Positions 25,477 through 34,262 of a stretch of DNA of 64,000 nt are shown here, one piece after another. The position numbers and the translations under genes are program-made. Where the stretch lies: contig JALWDS010000047.1 in NCBI GenBank assembly GCA_027036775.1, forward strand, positions 1 through 64,000, given 5' to 3'. Position 1 is the first letter of the stretch; each line of letters starts with the position of its first letter. The stretch comes from Archaeoglobaceae archaeon. Lineage in GTDB: Archaea > Halobacteriota > Archaeoglobi > Archaeoglobales > Archaeoglobaceae. Below the pieces are notes generated by a model that saw only the letters and a program-made list of their open reading frames with translations, had not been told where the DNA came from and made no database searches.

Positions 25477-26102
25477 GGCTCGACAAACTGCTCGTGTTGA
25501 AGGGATACTTTTCGACGAGGCAAAAGGCCAAGGAGGCGATAAGGAGGGGATTGGTTACCGTAAACGGTAGGGTTGTTAAAAAGCCCTCCCTCGACGTTGG
25601 TTTGGATGTAGAGATTGCGGTGCTCGAAGAAGAGAAACCGAGAGGATACTGGAAGTTGAAGGAGTTGGACGAGGAGTGGGAGATAATTAGAGAGGGAGAC
25701 GTCGTTTTGGATTTGGGGAGTAGTGCCGGGGGGTTTCTGCTTTACGCGAGTGAAAGGGCTAAGAGGGTTTACGGAATTGAGTTCAGCAGGGAGTTTGAGG
25801 AGGAGCTGAGGAGAATTGAGCGTTCGAAGGAGAACGTTAAGGTTTTCATAGAAGACGCATTTAGGTTCGATCTAAGCAATTTGGAGCCTCTGGACGTGAT
25901 ATTGAGCGATCTAACCTTACATCCCATTTCCGCTTTAAAAGCTACACTGAGGTTTTTGCCACTTCTAAAAAAGGGTGGAAGAGTTCTGTTCGTCATGAAA
26001 ACCGGAACGTTCGACGAGCGTTTGGAATTCCCCTTGAGGGTTCTCAAGGTTAAGGATTCCAAGGACAGAAGGGAGAGATACTACCTGCTTGGGAACTCGT
26101 AG
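25473..26102 (+). CDS. TlyA-like S4 domain / FtsJ-fold rRNA methyltransferase
   Basis: This 209-residue protein has an N-terminal S4 RNA-binding domain (MRLDKLLVLKGYFSTRQKAK, RGLVTVNGRVVKKPS) and a Rossmann methyltransferase domain with SAM motif VVLDLGSSAGGFLLYA. This is the TlyA domain plan, known for 2'-O-methylation of rRNA. The catalytic K-D-K pattern expected for FtsJ/TlyA is only partly visible (MKTGTFDER). It is translationally coupled to ccmB, but a functional link is unlikely. Confidence 0.82.
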   Translation: MRLDKLLVLKGYFSTRQKAKEAIRRGLVTVNGRVVKKPSLDVGLDVEIAVLEEEKPRGYWKLKELDEEWEIIREGDVVLDLGSSAGGFLLYASERAKRVYGIEFSREFEEELRRIERSKENVKVFIEDAFRFDLSNLEPLDVILSDLTLHPISALKATLRFLPLLKKGGRVLFVMKTGTFDERLEFPLRVLKVKDSKDRRERYYLLGNS

Positions 26103-26117
26103 AGAAGGCCAATTTCG

Positions 26118-27044
26118 TTAAGTATTCTTCAATCTCAACTTCACATCCCTTGCAACCTTCCTCGCCAGAGGAACCGGAACCGCTTCGCCGACCATATCGA
26201 ACTGAACGTTTTTACCACCCAAAAAGACGTGATCGTCTGGAAAACCCATCAACCTCGCCTGCTCTCTAACAGTCAAAAGCCTGTCCTCGAAGGGATGAAC
26301 GAACCTCGAGTGACCCATTACAGTCGGTGCTAACCTGTAGGGATGCAACCTCAACCAGTTTTCAAACCTCCCTCCAAACTTAACCAAACTCTCCCCCCAC
26401 CTAAGTTTAGAAATCTTTTCAAGCTTCGATCTCGAAACCTTGATCTCCTCGTGGTTCGGTAAGGTGTTTAACTCCATCAGGTCTTTCAAAGCGTCCCACA
26501 CCTTCACATACCTCTTGGCCTTCTCCTCGTTTATCGGAACGTTAGATATAAATACTCTCGTCCTCTTCGAAGGGTTTCCGTAATTTTGAGCCTTCAAGAC
26601 GTTGAAAAATACCTTATAAACTCCTATCTTTCTGAACTCCCTTATCAAAGAGTTCTTCAACTCCAAAATCTGCGGAACGTTTTCCATGACGAAAATCTTC
26701 GGCTTCAACTCCTTCACGAGTCTCACGAAGTGCAAAACGAGCTGTCCTCTTCTATCTCTGTAGAGCCTATCCGCCGTTCTTTTGGCTCTCCTCAAGTTTG
26801 CAGAGGTGAAGGGTTCGCACGGCGGTGATCCTATCAAAACGTCAACGTCTCCGCATATCCTCGAAATGTCTTCACCCCTAACCTCCTTAACGTCTCTAAC
26901 GATTACCTCGGCCTCTGGAAAGTTCTCCTCATACGTTTGAGCGACGGGTTTGAAGTTCTCCACGGCCACTACTAACTCGAATCCCTCCTCCCTAAATCCC
27001 CTGCTGAACCCTCCGCATCCGGCAAAGACGTCAACGACGTTCAT
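26118..27044 (-). CDS. DNA (cytosine-5) methyltransferase, solitary
   Basis: This 308-residue C5-methyltransferase has motif I DVFAGCGGFSRGF, the catalytic GSPPCEPFTSAN (cysteine nucleophile in PPC), motif VI MENVP, the arginine-containing NPSKRTRVFIS and motif X-like FDMVGEAVPVPLA. PPCE is a variant of the usual PCQ. At about 100 residues, the target-recognition segment is short. No restriction endonuclease is adjacent, and the next gene is an IS-derived remnant. It may be an orphan epigenetic enzyme or a remnant of a restriction-modification system. The target sequence cannot be read from the protein. Confidence 0.9.
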   Translation of the reverse strand: MNVVDVFAGCGGFSRGFREEGFELVVAVENFKPVAQTYEENFPEAEVIVRDVKEVRGEDISRICGDVDVLIGSPPCEPFTSANLRRAKRTADRLYRDRRGQLVLHFVRLVKELKPKIFVMENVPQILELKNSLIREFRKIGVYKVFFNVLKAQNYGNPSKRTRVFISNVPINEEKAKRYVKVWDALKDLMELNTLPNHEEIKVSRSKLEKISKLRWGESLVKFGGRFENWLRLHPYRLAPTVMGHSRFVHPFEDRLLTVREQARLMGFPDDHVFLGGKNVQFDMVGEAVPVPLARKVARDVKLRLKNT

Positions 27045-27098
27045 CTGCCAAGTTTTAAATTGAATCTCTAAGTATTTAAATTCATCGTCACAGAGTTT
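27045..27098. other. A+T-rich spacer upstream of the C5-methyltransferase
   Basis: This is the start of the only gene-free stretch longer than 300 bp (27045-27366). The part next to the methyltransferase start contains AAATTTAAATACTTAG-like promoter sequence on the minus strand. The remainder (27099-27306) is IS-like; 27307-27366 shows nothing I can identify. Confidence 0.4.
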
Positions 27099-27306
<208 letters not shown>

Positions 27307-27366
27307 GTCAAAACGAAAACCTCAGAAACGGGTGTATTCATCACCTTTCAGGTCGCCCTCGTATCC

Positions 27367-27933
27367 TCATCGGTCAAAGTTACTACCCTTAGAGCTTTTT
27401 AAAGTTATCTTCAGAGCGTAAAGCTCCTCGAAGAACAGTTTCCTCTTTCCAACTATTTCCCAGACAAAATCCCTCCTTTCTATCTCCTCAAAGACCCCCT
27501 CGTTTAAAGATGAAACTATCAAAACTATCCTCCCGTTCTCATCCAAAACTTCTCTCACCAAATCCAAAAACCTACAGATAACCTCTATACCCCCCTTTCC
27601 ACCGTTTATCGATTTCTCAAGCCAATCTCCCCTCTTTTCGTTCTCGTCGAGCTCCAAGTATGGTGGGTTGAAGAGAACCAGCGTAAACTTGCACTTCAAT
27701 CCTTTGACCAAATCCGTTCTAACAACGTTTATCCCCTTGGACTTTGCAATTCTGCAAGCGTAAGGGTTTACGTCCGTGGCTATCAAAAGTTTGCACCTAT
27801 CCTTTATTCTTTCGGACACGAAACCGCTACCAACTCCCACCTCCAAAACGATATCATTTTCTTTAACCTCCTTCAAAGCAACTTCCAAAAGAAGTTCTGA
27901 ATCCTCAGACGGAGGATAGACGGTATCTAACAT
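27367..27933 (-). CDS. HemK/Mtq2-like protein methyltransferase
   Basis: This ~188-residue SAM-dependent enzyme starts VYPPSEDSELLLE, a hallmark of the archaeal/eukaryotic Mtq2 (N6AMT1) group that methylates the Gln of the release-factor GGQ motif. SAM motif EVGVGSGFVSE and catalytic NPPY (FNPPYLEL) are present. ATG 27933 fits the family start; upstream the frame overlaps the neighbour by more. In archaea Mtq2 needs the activator Trm112, which is not encoded here. The neighbouring ksgA is its usual operon partner. Confidence 0.88.
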   Translation of the reverse strand: MLDTVYPPSEDSELLLEVALKEVKENDIVLEVGVGSGFVSERIKDRCKLLIATDVNPYACRIAKSKGINVVRTDLVKGLKCKFTLVLFNPPYLELDENEKRGDWLEKSINGGKGGIEVICRFLDLVREVLDENGRIVLIVSSLNEGVFEEIERRDFVWEIVGKRKLFFEELYALKITLKSSKGSNFDR

Positions 27934-28147
27934 AGAATCCGTCATCTCTCTCTTCAAATCCGACTATCTCCGCATTCAAACCCGATAGCCAGATCAAATC
28001 TTCGAAGTAATCGTAGAGACCGCAGGTGCACCACAGTATTTTGCCCGTGAACTTAACAACGAACTCTCTATCCCCTTTCTCAACAAGCTCCGCCTTAACC
28101 TCTGGACTGTGAAACCTGTTGAACTTCTCTATCGCCATCTCTATCAT
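27905..28147 (-). CDS. Small conserved-looking protein, unknown function
   Basis: I do not recognise this 80-residue protein. It begins MIEMAIEKFNRFHSPEVKAE and contains FTGKILWCTCGLYDYFEDL, a CTC pair that may bind metal, then a beta-rich C-terminus. It overlaps the methyltransferase gene by 29 bp and follows the membrane-protein gene by 2 bp, so it is a true operon member. I considered the Trm112 activator, but the zinc motifs do not match. Confidence 0.6.
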   Translation of the reverse strand: MIEMAIEKFNRFHSPEVKAELVEKGDREFVVKFTGKILWCTCGLYDYFEDLIWLSGLNAEIVGFEERDDGFYVRYRLSSV

Positions 28148-28149
28148 AC

Positions 28150-28587
28150 TTATCCCCCCTTCAAGAACTCCTTAACGACAACCTCAAACTCCCTCGGTAG
28201 CACCAAACTGATGACCTTCCACCTGAGAACCTTCTTGGTTAAATATAAAAATTCGTCGTCGGTGAAGTAGGAGTGGAAGTTTTTCCACCTGTGCAAAGCT
28301 CCGTTTATGAATATCCCTCTGAGATGGGTTTTGTAGGTTTTCGGTTTCAAGTGGGGTGACATGCAGATTAGAATGAGTATAAACGGATAGAGCATCCAAT
28401 AAAACCCCATAATTAACCTGTATTGATCTGTTAATCCGTATTTCAAGTAGTTGAAATATGCTAAGTAGAAGTCCACGATCAAGAATAGTGGAAACAAAAT
28501 GAAGAGGAAAACCTTAAAGTATCCGCTACGCTTCAACATCTTTTTCAAAGCCCTGAGTTCCCAATCCCTATCGCTTTTGAACTCCAT
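28150..28587 (-). CDS. Two-helix membrane protein, unknown function
   Basis: This ~145-residue protein has two hydrophobic helices ([18 protein letters not shown] and [16 protein letters not shown]) followed by a soluble ~75-residue domain ending in [15 protein letters not shown] do not recognise the family. ATG 28587 is preferred because GAGGATATG lies just upstream; an earlier in-frame start is at 28602. It overlaps the ksgA stop by 20 bp and so belongs to the ksgA operon. Confidence 0.6.
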   Translation of the reverse strand: MEFKSDRDWELRALKKMLKRSGYFKVFLFILFPLFLIVDFYLAYFNYLKYGLTDQYRLIMGFYWMLYPFILILICMSPHLKPKTYKTHLRGIFINGALHRWKNFHSYFTDDEFLYLTKKVLRWKVISLVLPREFEVVVKEFLKGG

Positions 28588-29329
28588 CACATATCCTCGC
28601 ATAAACGTCAGCGGGAATCTCTTCTGGCCTCTTGTCCTTATACTTTTCAGGTATGAATGCTTCGTAACCCCTCAACTCACACCACTCCTCAAAAATCTTA
28701 CCGAACTTCTTCCTCCTCCTCGAAAAGGCGAACCTGACAAAGTCCTCGAAGACGTCTTTATTTTTCACATCGATTTCTGGCTCTGGAACTATTTTAACCA
28801 TTGCGGACTCGACCTTGGGTTTGGGTTTGAAAGCCTTTGGTGGTATCCTTTCGAGTATCTCCGCCCTGCAGTAGGCTTTAACTACAACGCTCAGCCTTCC
28901 ATACCTCTTGTCTCCCTCCTTAGCGACGAGTCTTTCGGCAAACTCCCTCTGATAGGTAACAACTGCGAGTTTGAAATCGTGTTTGAGCAGTTTAAACGTT
29001 AAAGGTGTAGAAATGTTGTAGGGGATGTTCGAAACGAACTTGTCGAACTTCGGAAATTCGACCTTTAAAGCGTCTCCCTCTACGAGAACGAACCTTCCGC
29101 TCTCGATTTCATCCCTAAACTTCTCCCTCAGAATCTTGCAGAACCTTCTATCGACCTCTATCCCGTAAACCCTCTTGGAGTATCTGAGCAACAGTTCAGT
29201 TAAGTTTCCGAAACCGCATCCAACCTCTAAAACTACGTCTCTGTAACTCAAATCAGCGTATCTAACCATCTTATAAAGGTATCTCCTATCGACGAGGATG
29301 TGTTGCCCTTTCGACTTCAGCAGTTTCAT
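28568..29329 (-). CDS. ksgA: rRNA adenine dimethyltransferase KsgA/Dim1
   Basis: This 253-residue enzyme dimethylates two adjacent adenines in the 3' hairpin of 16S rRNA. Motifs are [11 protein letters not shown] at the start, [16 protein letters not shown] for SAM and the catalytic NIPYNIS. The C-terminal domain is of archaeal type with [13 protein letters not shown]. It is the first gene of a minus-strand operon with two unknown proteins and the Mtq2-like methylase. It is divergent from the asparagine synthase-like gene across 49 bp with an ATATATAAA-like promoter. Confidence 0.95.
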   Translation of the reverse strand: MKLLKSKGQHILVDRRYLYKMVRYADLSYRDVVLEVGCGFGNLTELLLRYSKRVYGIEVDRRFCKILREKFRDEIESGRFVLVEGDALKVEFPKFDKFVSNIPYNISTPLTFKLLKHDFKLAVVTYQREFAERLVAKEGDKRYGRLSVVVKAYCRAEILERIPPKAFKPKPKVESAMVKIVPEPEIDVKNKDVFEDFVRFAFSRRRKKFGKIFEEWCELRGYEAFIPEKYKDKRPEEIPADVYARICDGVQKR

Positions 29330-29378
29330 CCATTAACTTGGCACAAGTGATATATAAAGCCGATGAGAGTTTAGGGGG

Positions 29379-30500
29379 ATGTCGATATACGCGTTTGCAG
29401 AGATGGAGAACGGAAGAGCCAAGAGGATATACGCGAGCGCAAAGTATCCGTCCAAGCAAGAGGGAAACGTCTTCATGGACTGCGACTTCAAGGTAAACCT
29501 CAAGTTCGCTGACGAGCTACCACTCAGAATAGAGGGCTGTTACTCTCTGGTTGCATTTAGACCCTCCCACATCCTTCTTTCAAGAGACGTTTTGGCTGGA
29601 AAACCCCTCTACTTCGACAACACCACCCTAACCTTCTCCTCTTTCAAGCACTACTTCGACGAAGAGCCCTTCGAGGTTTTGGCCGGTGAAGTGATAAAGA
29701 TGGACTACGAGGGTAACATAATCGAGAGAAAGAGATTTGGATTCGATGAAGTTTTCAAACCGATCAGGCTGGATTTCGACGAAGCTAAGGAGAGGATTCT
29801 AAGAATCCTCGAAGGTTACGGGAGGAGAATTAAGAACGGTTGCGTAGCCTTTTCGGGTGGTGTGGATTCGTCTTTGCTCGCTGGAATTTACGATCTACCA
29901 CTCGTAACGGTAACCGCATCGAAGGAGGAGAGGGAGTGGGTTAAGGAGTGTGCGAAGAGGCTTGGTAGGGAAATAGAGATATACGAGTTCGATGAGGACA
30001 AGGTTAGAGAGGTTTTGCCGGATGTGATAAAGGCGATAGAAACCGATAACAAGCTCCAGATTTCCATAGCAATTCCCATATACATCTGCATGAGCTTTGC
30101 GAGGTCTCTCGGTTACAGCGAGATAGTTTTCGGTCAGGGTGCGGATGAACTCTTCGGGGGATACAAGAGGTATGAAACCATGAGCTACAAGGAACTCGAA
30201 TACGAGCTTAAGAAGGATTTGATGGAGATAGGCGTCAAAAACCTCGTTAGGGACAACAAGATTTCATACGCAAACTACATCAAGCTACACACCCCCTACC
30301 TTCAGTGGGAGATAATAAGGCTGGCTTTGGGGTTGCCAGTTGAGCTTAAAGTTAAGAGAAACGGTGAGATCGTAAGGAAGTTCTTCTTAAGAGAAATTGC
30401 GAGGGAGGTCATTCCGAAGGAGATTGCATACAGAGATAAGAAGGCAATTCAGTATTCGACGAAAACAGCCAAAATTCTAAGGAGAGTCGTCGAAGGTTAA
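29379..30500 (+). CDS. Asparagine synthase-like protein lacking the glutaminase cysteine
   Basis: This 373-residue protein has the AsnB plan: residues ~1-125 resemble a reduced N-terminal glutaminase fold and ~125-373 form the PP-loop synthetase domain (AFSGGVDSSLLAG, FGQGADELFGGYKRY). The N-terminal Cys nucleophile that follows Met in class II amidotransferases is absent (MSIYAF), and the GATase part is much shortened. It therefore cannot use glutamine by the normal route. It may use ammonia or act on another carboxylate. Such short archaeal homologues exist; substrate unknown. Confidence 0.85.
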   Translation: MSIYAFAEMENGRAKRIYASAKYPSKQEGNVFMDCDFKVNLKFADELPLRIEGCYSLVAFRPSHILLSRDVLAGKPLYFDNTTLTFSSFKHYFDEEPFEVLAGEVIKMDYEGNIIERKRFGFDEVFKPIRLDFDEAKERILRILEGYGRRIKNGCVAFSGGVDSSLLAGIYDLPLVTVTASKEEREWVKECAKRLGREIEIYEFDEDKVREVLPDVIKAIETDNKLQISIAIPIYICMSFARSLGYSEIVFGQGADELFGGYKRYETMSYKELEYELKKDLMEIGVKNLVRDNKISYANYIKLHTPYLQWEIIRLALGLPVELKVKRNGEIVRKFFLREIAREVIPKEIAYRDKKAIQYSTKTAKILRRVVEG

Positions 30501-31198
30501 ACCCTCAAAACTTCCCCCTCCCTTGCAATTCTGTAATCCAAATCCCTCCTCTTCTTCAAATACTCCAAAATCTCCCTCTCGACCTTTCGAGCCATCGGAT
30601 AGAGGTGAACGAAAACGATCCTTTTGGCCTTGCACAAATCCAAGAGATCTGCAAAGCTCTCTGGAGTCGTGTGGTCGAGCGTTTCGTGCTTGAAGGGTAG
30701 GGACATCTCGTGAATCAAAACGTCGCAGTCGTAACCAACAACTTCTTCAATCGGATACGTGTCACCGCTGATAACAATGCAGTTTTCTCCATCTCTTATT
30801 GCGTAAGCTTGGCTCTCTATCGAATGCTTCGTCGGTATGGCTTCAACGTCGAACTCTCCAACTCTAAATCTCCTCAACTCCTTGACCTTGAACTTCACCT
30901 TTCCCCTCAGGTAGGAGTAGGTTTCCAAAACGGAGGAAAGGAAGGCTTTTGTTCCTCTAACACCGTAAACCTCGAGCTCACCGTAACCCAAGAGCCACCT
31001 CGCCTTGAGGAGTGGAATCAGGTCGGAGTTGTGATCCGAATGGTTGTGAGTTATGAAAACCGCATCCAAGTCCTTATCGACTTTGGAAATGCATCCGGCA
31101 CCTAAATCTACCGCAACTTTCGTCTCTACACCTTCCAACACTATGCAACTCTGGGTTCCCTCCACAGCCGTTCCGACGCCCACGAACTTCACGAGCAT
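30497..31198 (-). CDS. Metallo-beta-lactamase fold hydrolase (RNase Z-like)
   Basis: This ~233-residue protein contains the MBL motif HNHSDHNSDL and downstream ligands TKHS, SGDT and VFVHLYP, as in the RNase Z/arylsulfatase-like branch. It lacks the long exosite arm of true tRNase Z, and a small pseudo-motif DHTTPESFADL is present. ATG 31198 is preferred; the frame extends to 31234 but would then run into the divergent hemD start. It may process small-molecule or RNA substrates; the assignment stays at fold level. Confidence 0.8.
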   Translation of the reverse strand: MLVKFVGVGTAVEGTQSCIVLEGVETKVAVDLGAGCISKVDKDLDAVFITHNHSDHNSDLIPLLKARWLLGYGELEVYGVRGTKAFLSSVLETYSYLRGKVKFKVKELRRFRVGEFDVEAIPTKHSIESQAYAIRDGENCIVISGDTYPIEEVVGYDCDVLIHEMSLPFKHETLDHTTPESFADLLDLCKAKRIVFVHLYPMARKVEREILEYLKKRRDLDYRIAREGEVLRV

Positions 31199-31232
31199 GG
31201 TAAAAGGTTTAACCGAGAACTTAAGTTTGTTC

Positions 31233-31958
31233 ATGAGAGTTGCGATACTCAGGCCGAAGGATGTTTCTAAAGAAACGGTTGAGATGTTTAGAAGGGAGGG
31301 CTTTGATGTCGTTGCCGTTCCCTTCGTAAGGATAGTTCCGAGGGAGTTCGATTTCGATCCAAAACGCTACGACTTCGTTATAGTCACGAGCAGAACTTCC
31401 GCAAGGCTACTCTTGGAGAGGGGTTTCCGTCACGAGAACGTTATAGCTATAGGCCCGAAAACAGCTGAAGAGCTCGAAAGGGCTGGAATAAAGGCAAGGA
31501 TACCAAGGAGGTTCGATTCCAGAAGTCTATACGAGGAGTTTAAAGAACTCTTAAGAGACAAGAAGGTGGCGATTCTTAGAAGCAACAGAGGGGATCCGAT
31601 CCTTTTGAATTTGCCAAACGTTGAGGAAGTAGTTCTTTACGACATAGAGTTCGAATGGGGGGAAGAGCAGGAAAGGTTCTTGAGGGATTTGAACTTCGAC
31701 GCGATAGTTTTTTCGAGCAGGATGATAGTTCGCAGTTTCTTCGAACTTGCAAGGGTTAAGGGTATCGATTTGAGAAAGCTGAAGGAGAAGATCGTCGTTG
31801 CCATAGGCCCTCCGACGAGGGGAGAGCTCTCAAAATACGGGATAAACGCTTTGATGCCCGACGAATGGACGTTTGAAGGTGTTTTAAGACTCTTGAAAAC
31901 TATAAAAACAGAGTTGAGTTTCGATCTACATGAGAATAGCGGTTATCGGTGGAGGTAA
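31233..31958 (+). CDS. hemD: Uroporphyrinogen-III synthase
   Basis: This 241-residue protein has the two-domain HemD layout, with VAILRPKDVSKETVEMF at the start, FVIVTSRTSARLLLERG, AIGPKTAEELERAG and the second-domain FDAIVFSSRMIVRSFFE and VVAIGPPTRGELSKYGI. It closes the tetrapyrrole ring for siroheme, cobalamin and heme pathways. ATG 31233 is the start; the ORF runs upstream but that region is MBL antisense. It overlaps the next gene by 29 bp. Its product links to the ccm and chelatase genes in the window. Confidence 0.9.
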   Translation: MRVAILRPKDVSKETVEMFRREGFDVVAVPFVRIVPREFDFDPKRYDFVIVTSRTSARLLLERGFRHENVIAIGPKTAEELERAGIKARIPRRFDSRSLYEEFKELLRDKKVAILRSNRGDPILLNLPNVEEVVLYDIEFEWGEEQERFLRDLNFDAIVFSSRMIVRSFFELARVKGIDLRKLKEKIVVAIGPPTRGELSKYGINALMPDEWTFEGVLRLLKTIKTELSFDLHENSGYRWR

Positions 31959-32670
31959 CTTAGGTTCCGCCCTTGCAAAGGCTCTCGTTAAGAAGTTCGA
32001 CGTAACGGTAACGAGGAGGAATCCAAAGGAGATCGAGTTTTTGAAGGATTTGGGATGTGAAGTGACCAAAGACAACGTTGAAGCCGTCAAAAGGGCAAAC
32101 GTGGTTCTCATAACCGTAAAGAAATCCCAGATAAATGAGATACTTGAGGAGATACCCAAGGACAGGATCACGGTCAGTTTCGTGGCCGGTGTTAAGTTCG
32201 ACCAGCTTGAAAGGACATTAGAAAAACCCGTTAAGGCTATGACCATGATTTCGGCTGAGTTCGGTAAAGGCTTCTCTATATACCACTCGAAGCTTGGGGA
32301 TGAAGACAACGACGTCGTCGAGAGGATTCTGTCTTGCTTTGGAGATGTCATGAGGGGTGACGAGAGAGATGTCGACAACTTAACAGCCTTTGCAAGTTCC
32401 TTGGCATTCATACCCAAGATATACGAGGCCCTCGTTTACTCCGGACTTAGGCTCGGTTACGGTCACGAGGTCGCGAAGAAGATTGCTCTTCATGTCCTTG
32501 AAGGTGGTGTAGAGATGCTGAAATCCTACGAACCGAACGAGATAGTCGAGAAAGTCGTTACACCCGGTGGAACTACCATAGAGGGACTCTACAAGCTCAT
32601 GGAGAACAGGGTTGATTTCGGAATAATGGACGCAATTTCTGCATGTGCTAAAAAGCTTGAGAGGATTTAA
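31930..32670 (+). CDS. Pyrroline-5-carboxylate reductase-like oxidoreductase
   Basis: This 246-residue NAD(P)-dependent protein has the dinucleotide motif AVIGGGNLGSALAKAL and the C-terminal ProC signature TPGGTTIEGLYKL. It would reduce pyrroline-5-carboxylate to proline. Middle and C-terminal domains are helical as in ProC. The typical family length is ~265, so it is slightly short. In archaeal sets this gene is often placed beside tetrapyrrole genes, where a related protein may have another role; true ProC activity is the simplest reading. Confidence 0.8.
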   Translation: MRIAVIGGGNLGSALAKALVKKFDVTVTRRNPKEIEFLKDLGCEVTKDNVEAVKRANVVLITVKKSQINEILEEIPKDRITVSFVAGVKFDQLERTLEKPVKAMTMISAEFGKGFSIYHSKLGDEDNDVVERILSCFGDVMRGDERDVDNLTAFASSLAFIPKIYEALVYSGLRLGYGHEVAKKIALHVLEGGVEMLKSYEPNEIVEKVVTPGGTTIEGLYKLMENRVDFGIMDAISACAKKLERI

Positions 32671-34238
32671 TCCATCTCCTTAACCTTTAGGTTTAGGTGG
32701 ACCATCGACGCGTATCCCAATAGGACTGTTGTCAGGTTTTTCAGCGTGTGATCTATCAGGGCTATCGTAAAGGCGTTGGAGGAGTTCAAACCGAACTTTG
32801 TGAGTATTGCGGTAACGACCACTTCGTATGCCCCAATTCCCCCCGGAGTTAAAGGTATAGCCTTAACGACGTTGGCTATAGCTACTGCGAGCATTACAGC
32901 AAAGAGATTCACATTGAAGGATAGACCGATGGAGTAGCACGTGAGAACGTCCAAAGTCCAGTTGAATATCGAAAGAATGAAGAGAACTAAGAATCCTCTG
33001 TGCATTGCAATCTTAACGTCCTTTGACATCCTACCTATCACGTTTTCCATCCTCGAAAGAAGAAAGATCGCCAATATTACAGCCAGTGCTACGGATACGG
33101 CGTATGTAACTTCTTTGAGGTATCTGAAGCTTCCGAAGAAGGCTATGGGTATTAAGGAGAGGGTTATCACAGCGAAGAGATCGAATATCCTTTCAACAGC
33201 CAAGGCGCTTATGCAGTTTGAAATAGGCACGTCTTTCATTTTAAAGACGTAAGCCCTAACAAGATCTCCAGCCCTTGCGGGAGTTACGACGTTGACCATC
33301 TGACTTATCGCAACACCTTCCGTCGAGAAAGGTGTGGGGACCCGAAATCCCATAACTTTGAGTATGTATGAAAACCTGTAACCCCTTATTAAGAATGTCG
33401 AGACGTATATCGAAAGGGCCAAGGTCAGAAATACGGGATTGAGCATTAAAAGGTTCTCAAGGCTGAAACCCGAATAGAGAGCTAAAACTACGAGAATGAC
33501 TATCGAAAGTATTACGGAGAATGCGAAGAACTTCTTGGACCTCTTGCTCTCCATCCACATCCTCATTATCTGCGAAAACATGTAGATTACGTCCCTCTTG
33601 AACCTGACCTTCGTATCTCTCCCCTGCCTCCACCTGACGGGTATCTCCTTAACCTTCAACCCCTCCCTCTGGGCTAAAACCAAGAGTTCCGTATCCCAAA
33701 ACCAGTGGTTGTCCTTTATCTTATCCAAAAGGGGCAATATTGAAGATTTTTTGAAGGCTTTAAAACCGCACTGGTGATCCCTCAACTTAGAACCTAAAAG
33801 AAGTCTGACGAGGAGGTTGTAAACCCTCGAAGCTATGTCTCTTTTAAAGGGTCTTTCGGTGTCACTCCCCTTCATCAGCCTCGAACCAGTTGCGATGTCG
33901 TATCCGTTCTTTATGGCATCTACGAGCTCTTTGAAGTGAGACATGTCCGTTGACAGATCGACGTCGAGGTAGGCGACTACATCCCCCTTAGAAACCTTTA
34001 TTGCTTTCGTTAGAGCCTTTCCCCTCCCCAACCTTTCGTCGCTGTGGATGTGGATTATCCTGTCATCGCTCTCTGCCAACCTCCTCGCTATCAAGTCCGT
34101 TCCATCTGTAGAACCGTCCTCAGCTATTATTATCTCGTAATCGTAGCCCATCCTTTCCAAACAATCCTTTACTACCTCTACGGCCTTCTCCAACCTCTCC
34201 GCTTCGTTGTAAGCTGGAAGTATGACGCTTACCTTCAT
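32667..34238 (-). CDS. Glycosyltransferase family 2 fused to a flippase-like (UPF0104) domain
   Basis: This 523-residue membrane protein begins with a GT2 domain (VSVILPAYNEAERLEKAV, AEDGSTDGTD, metal-binding YLDVDLSTD, FWDTELLVLAQREG) of the dolichol-phosphate sugar transferase type. From residue ~235 about eight hydrophobic helices follow, with TPARAGDLVRAYVF and PLTPGGIGAYEVV, the UPF0104/lysylphosphatidylglycerol synthase-like domain. This matches AglD-like enzymes that load a lipid carrier in archaeal protein glycosylation or lipid-linked sugar transfer. It stands alone on the minus strand. Confidence 0.88.
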   Translation of the reverse strand: MKVSVILPAYNEAERLEKAVEVVKDCLERMGYDYEIIIAEDGSTDGTDLIARRLAESDDRIIHIHSDERLGRGKALTKAIKVSKGDVVAYLDVDLSTDMSHFKELVDAIKNGYDIATGSRLMKGSDTERPFKRDIASRVYNLLVRLLLGSKLRDHQCGFKAFKKSSILPLLDKIKDNHWFWDTELLVLAQREGLKVKEIPVRWRQGRDTKVRFKRDVIYMFSQIMRMWMESKRSKKFFAFSVILSIVILVVLALYSGFSLENLLMLNPVFLTLALSIYVSTFLIRGYRFSYILKVMGFRVPTPFSTEGVAISQMVNVVTPARAGDLVRAYVFKMKDVPISNCISALAVERIFDLFAVITLSLIPIAFFGSFRYLKEVTYAVSVALAVILAIFLLSRMENVIGRMSKDVKIAMHRGFLVLFILSIFNWTLDVLTCYSIGLSFNVNLFAVMLAVAIANVVKAIPLTPGGIGAYEVVVTAILTKFGLNSSNAFTIALIDHTLKNLTTVLLGYASMVHLNLKVKEMD

Positions 34239-34262
34239 TTTTTCAAGCTCGGAAGTGTCGTT

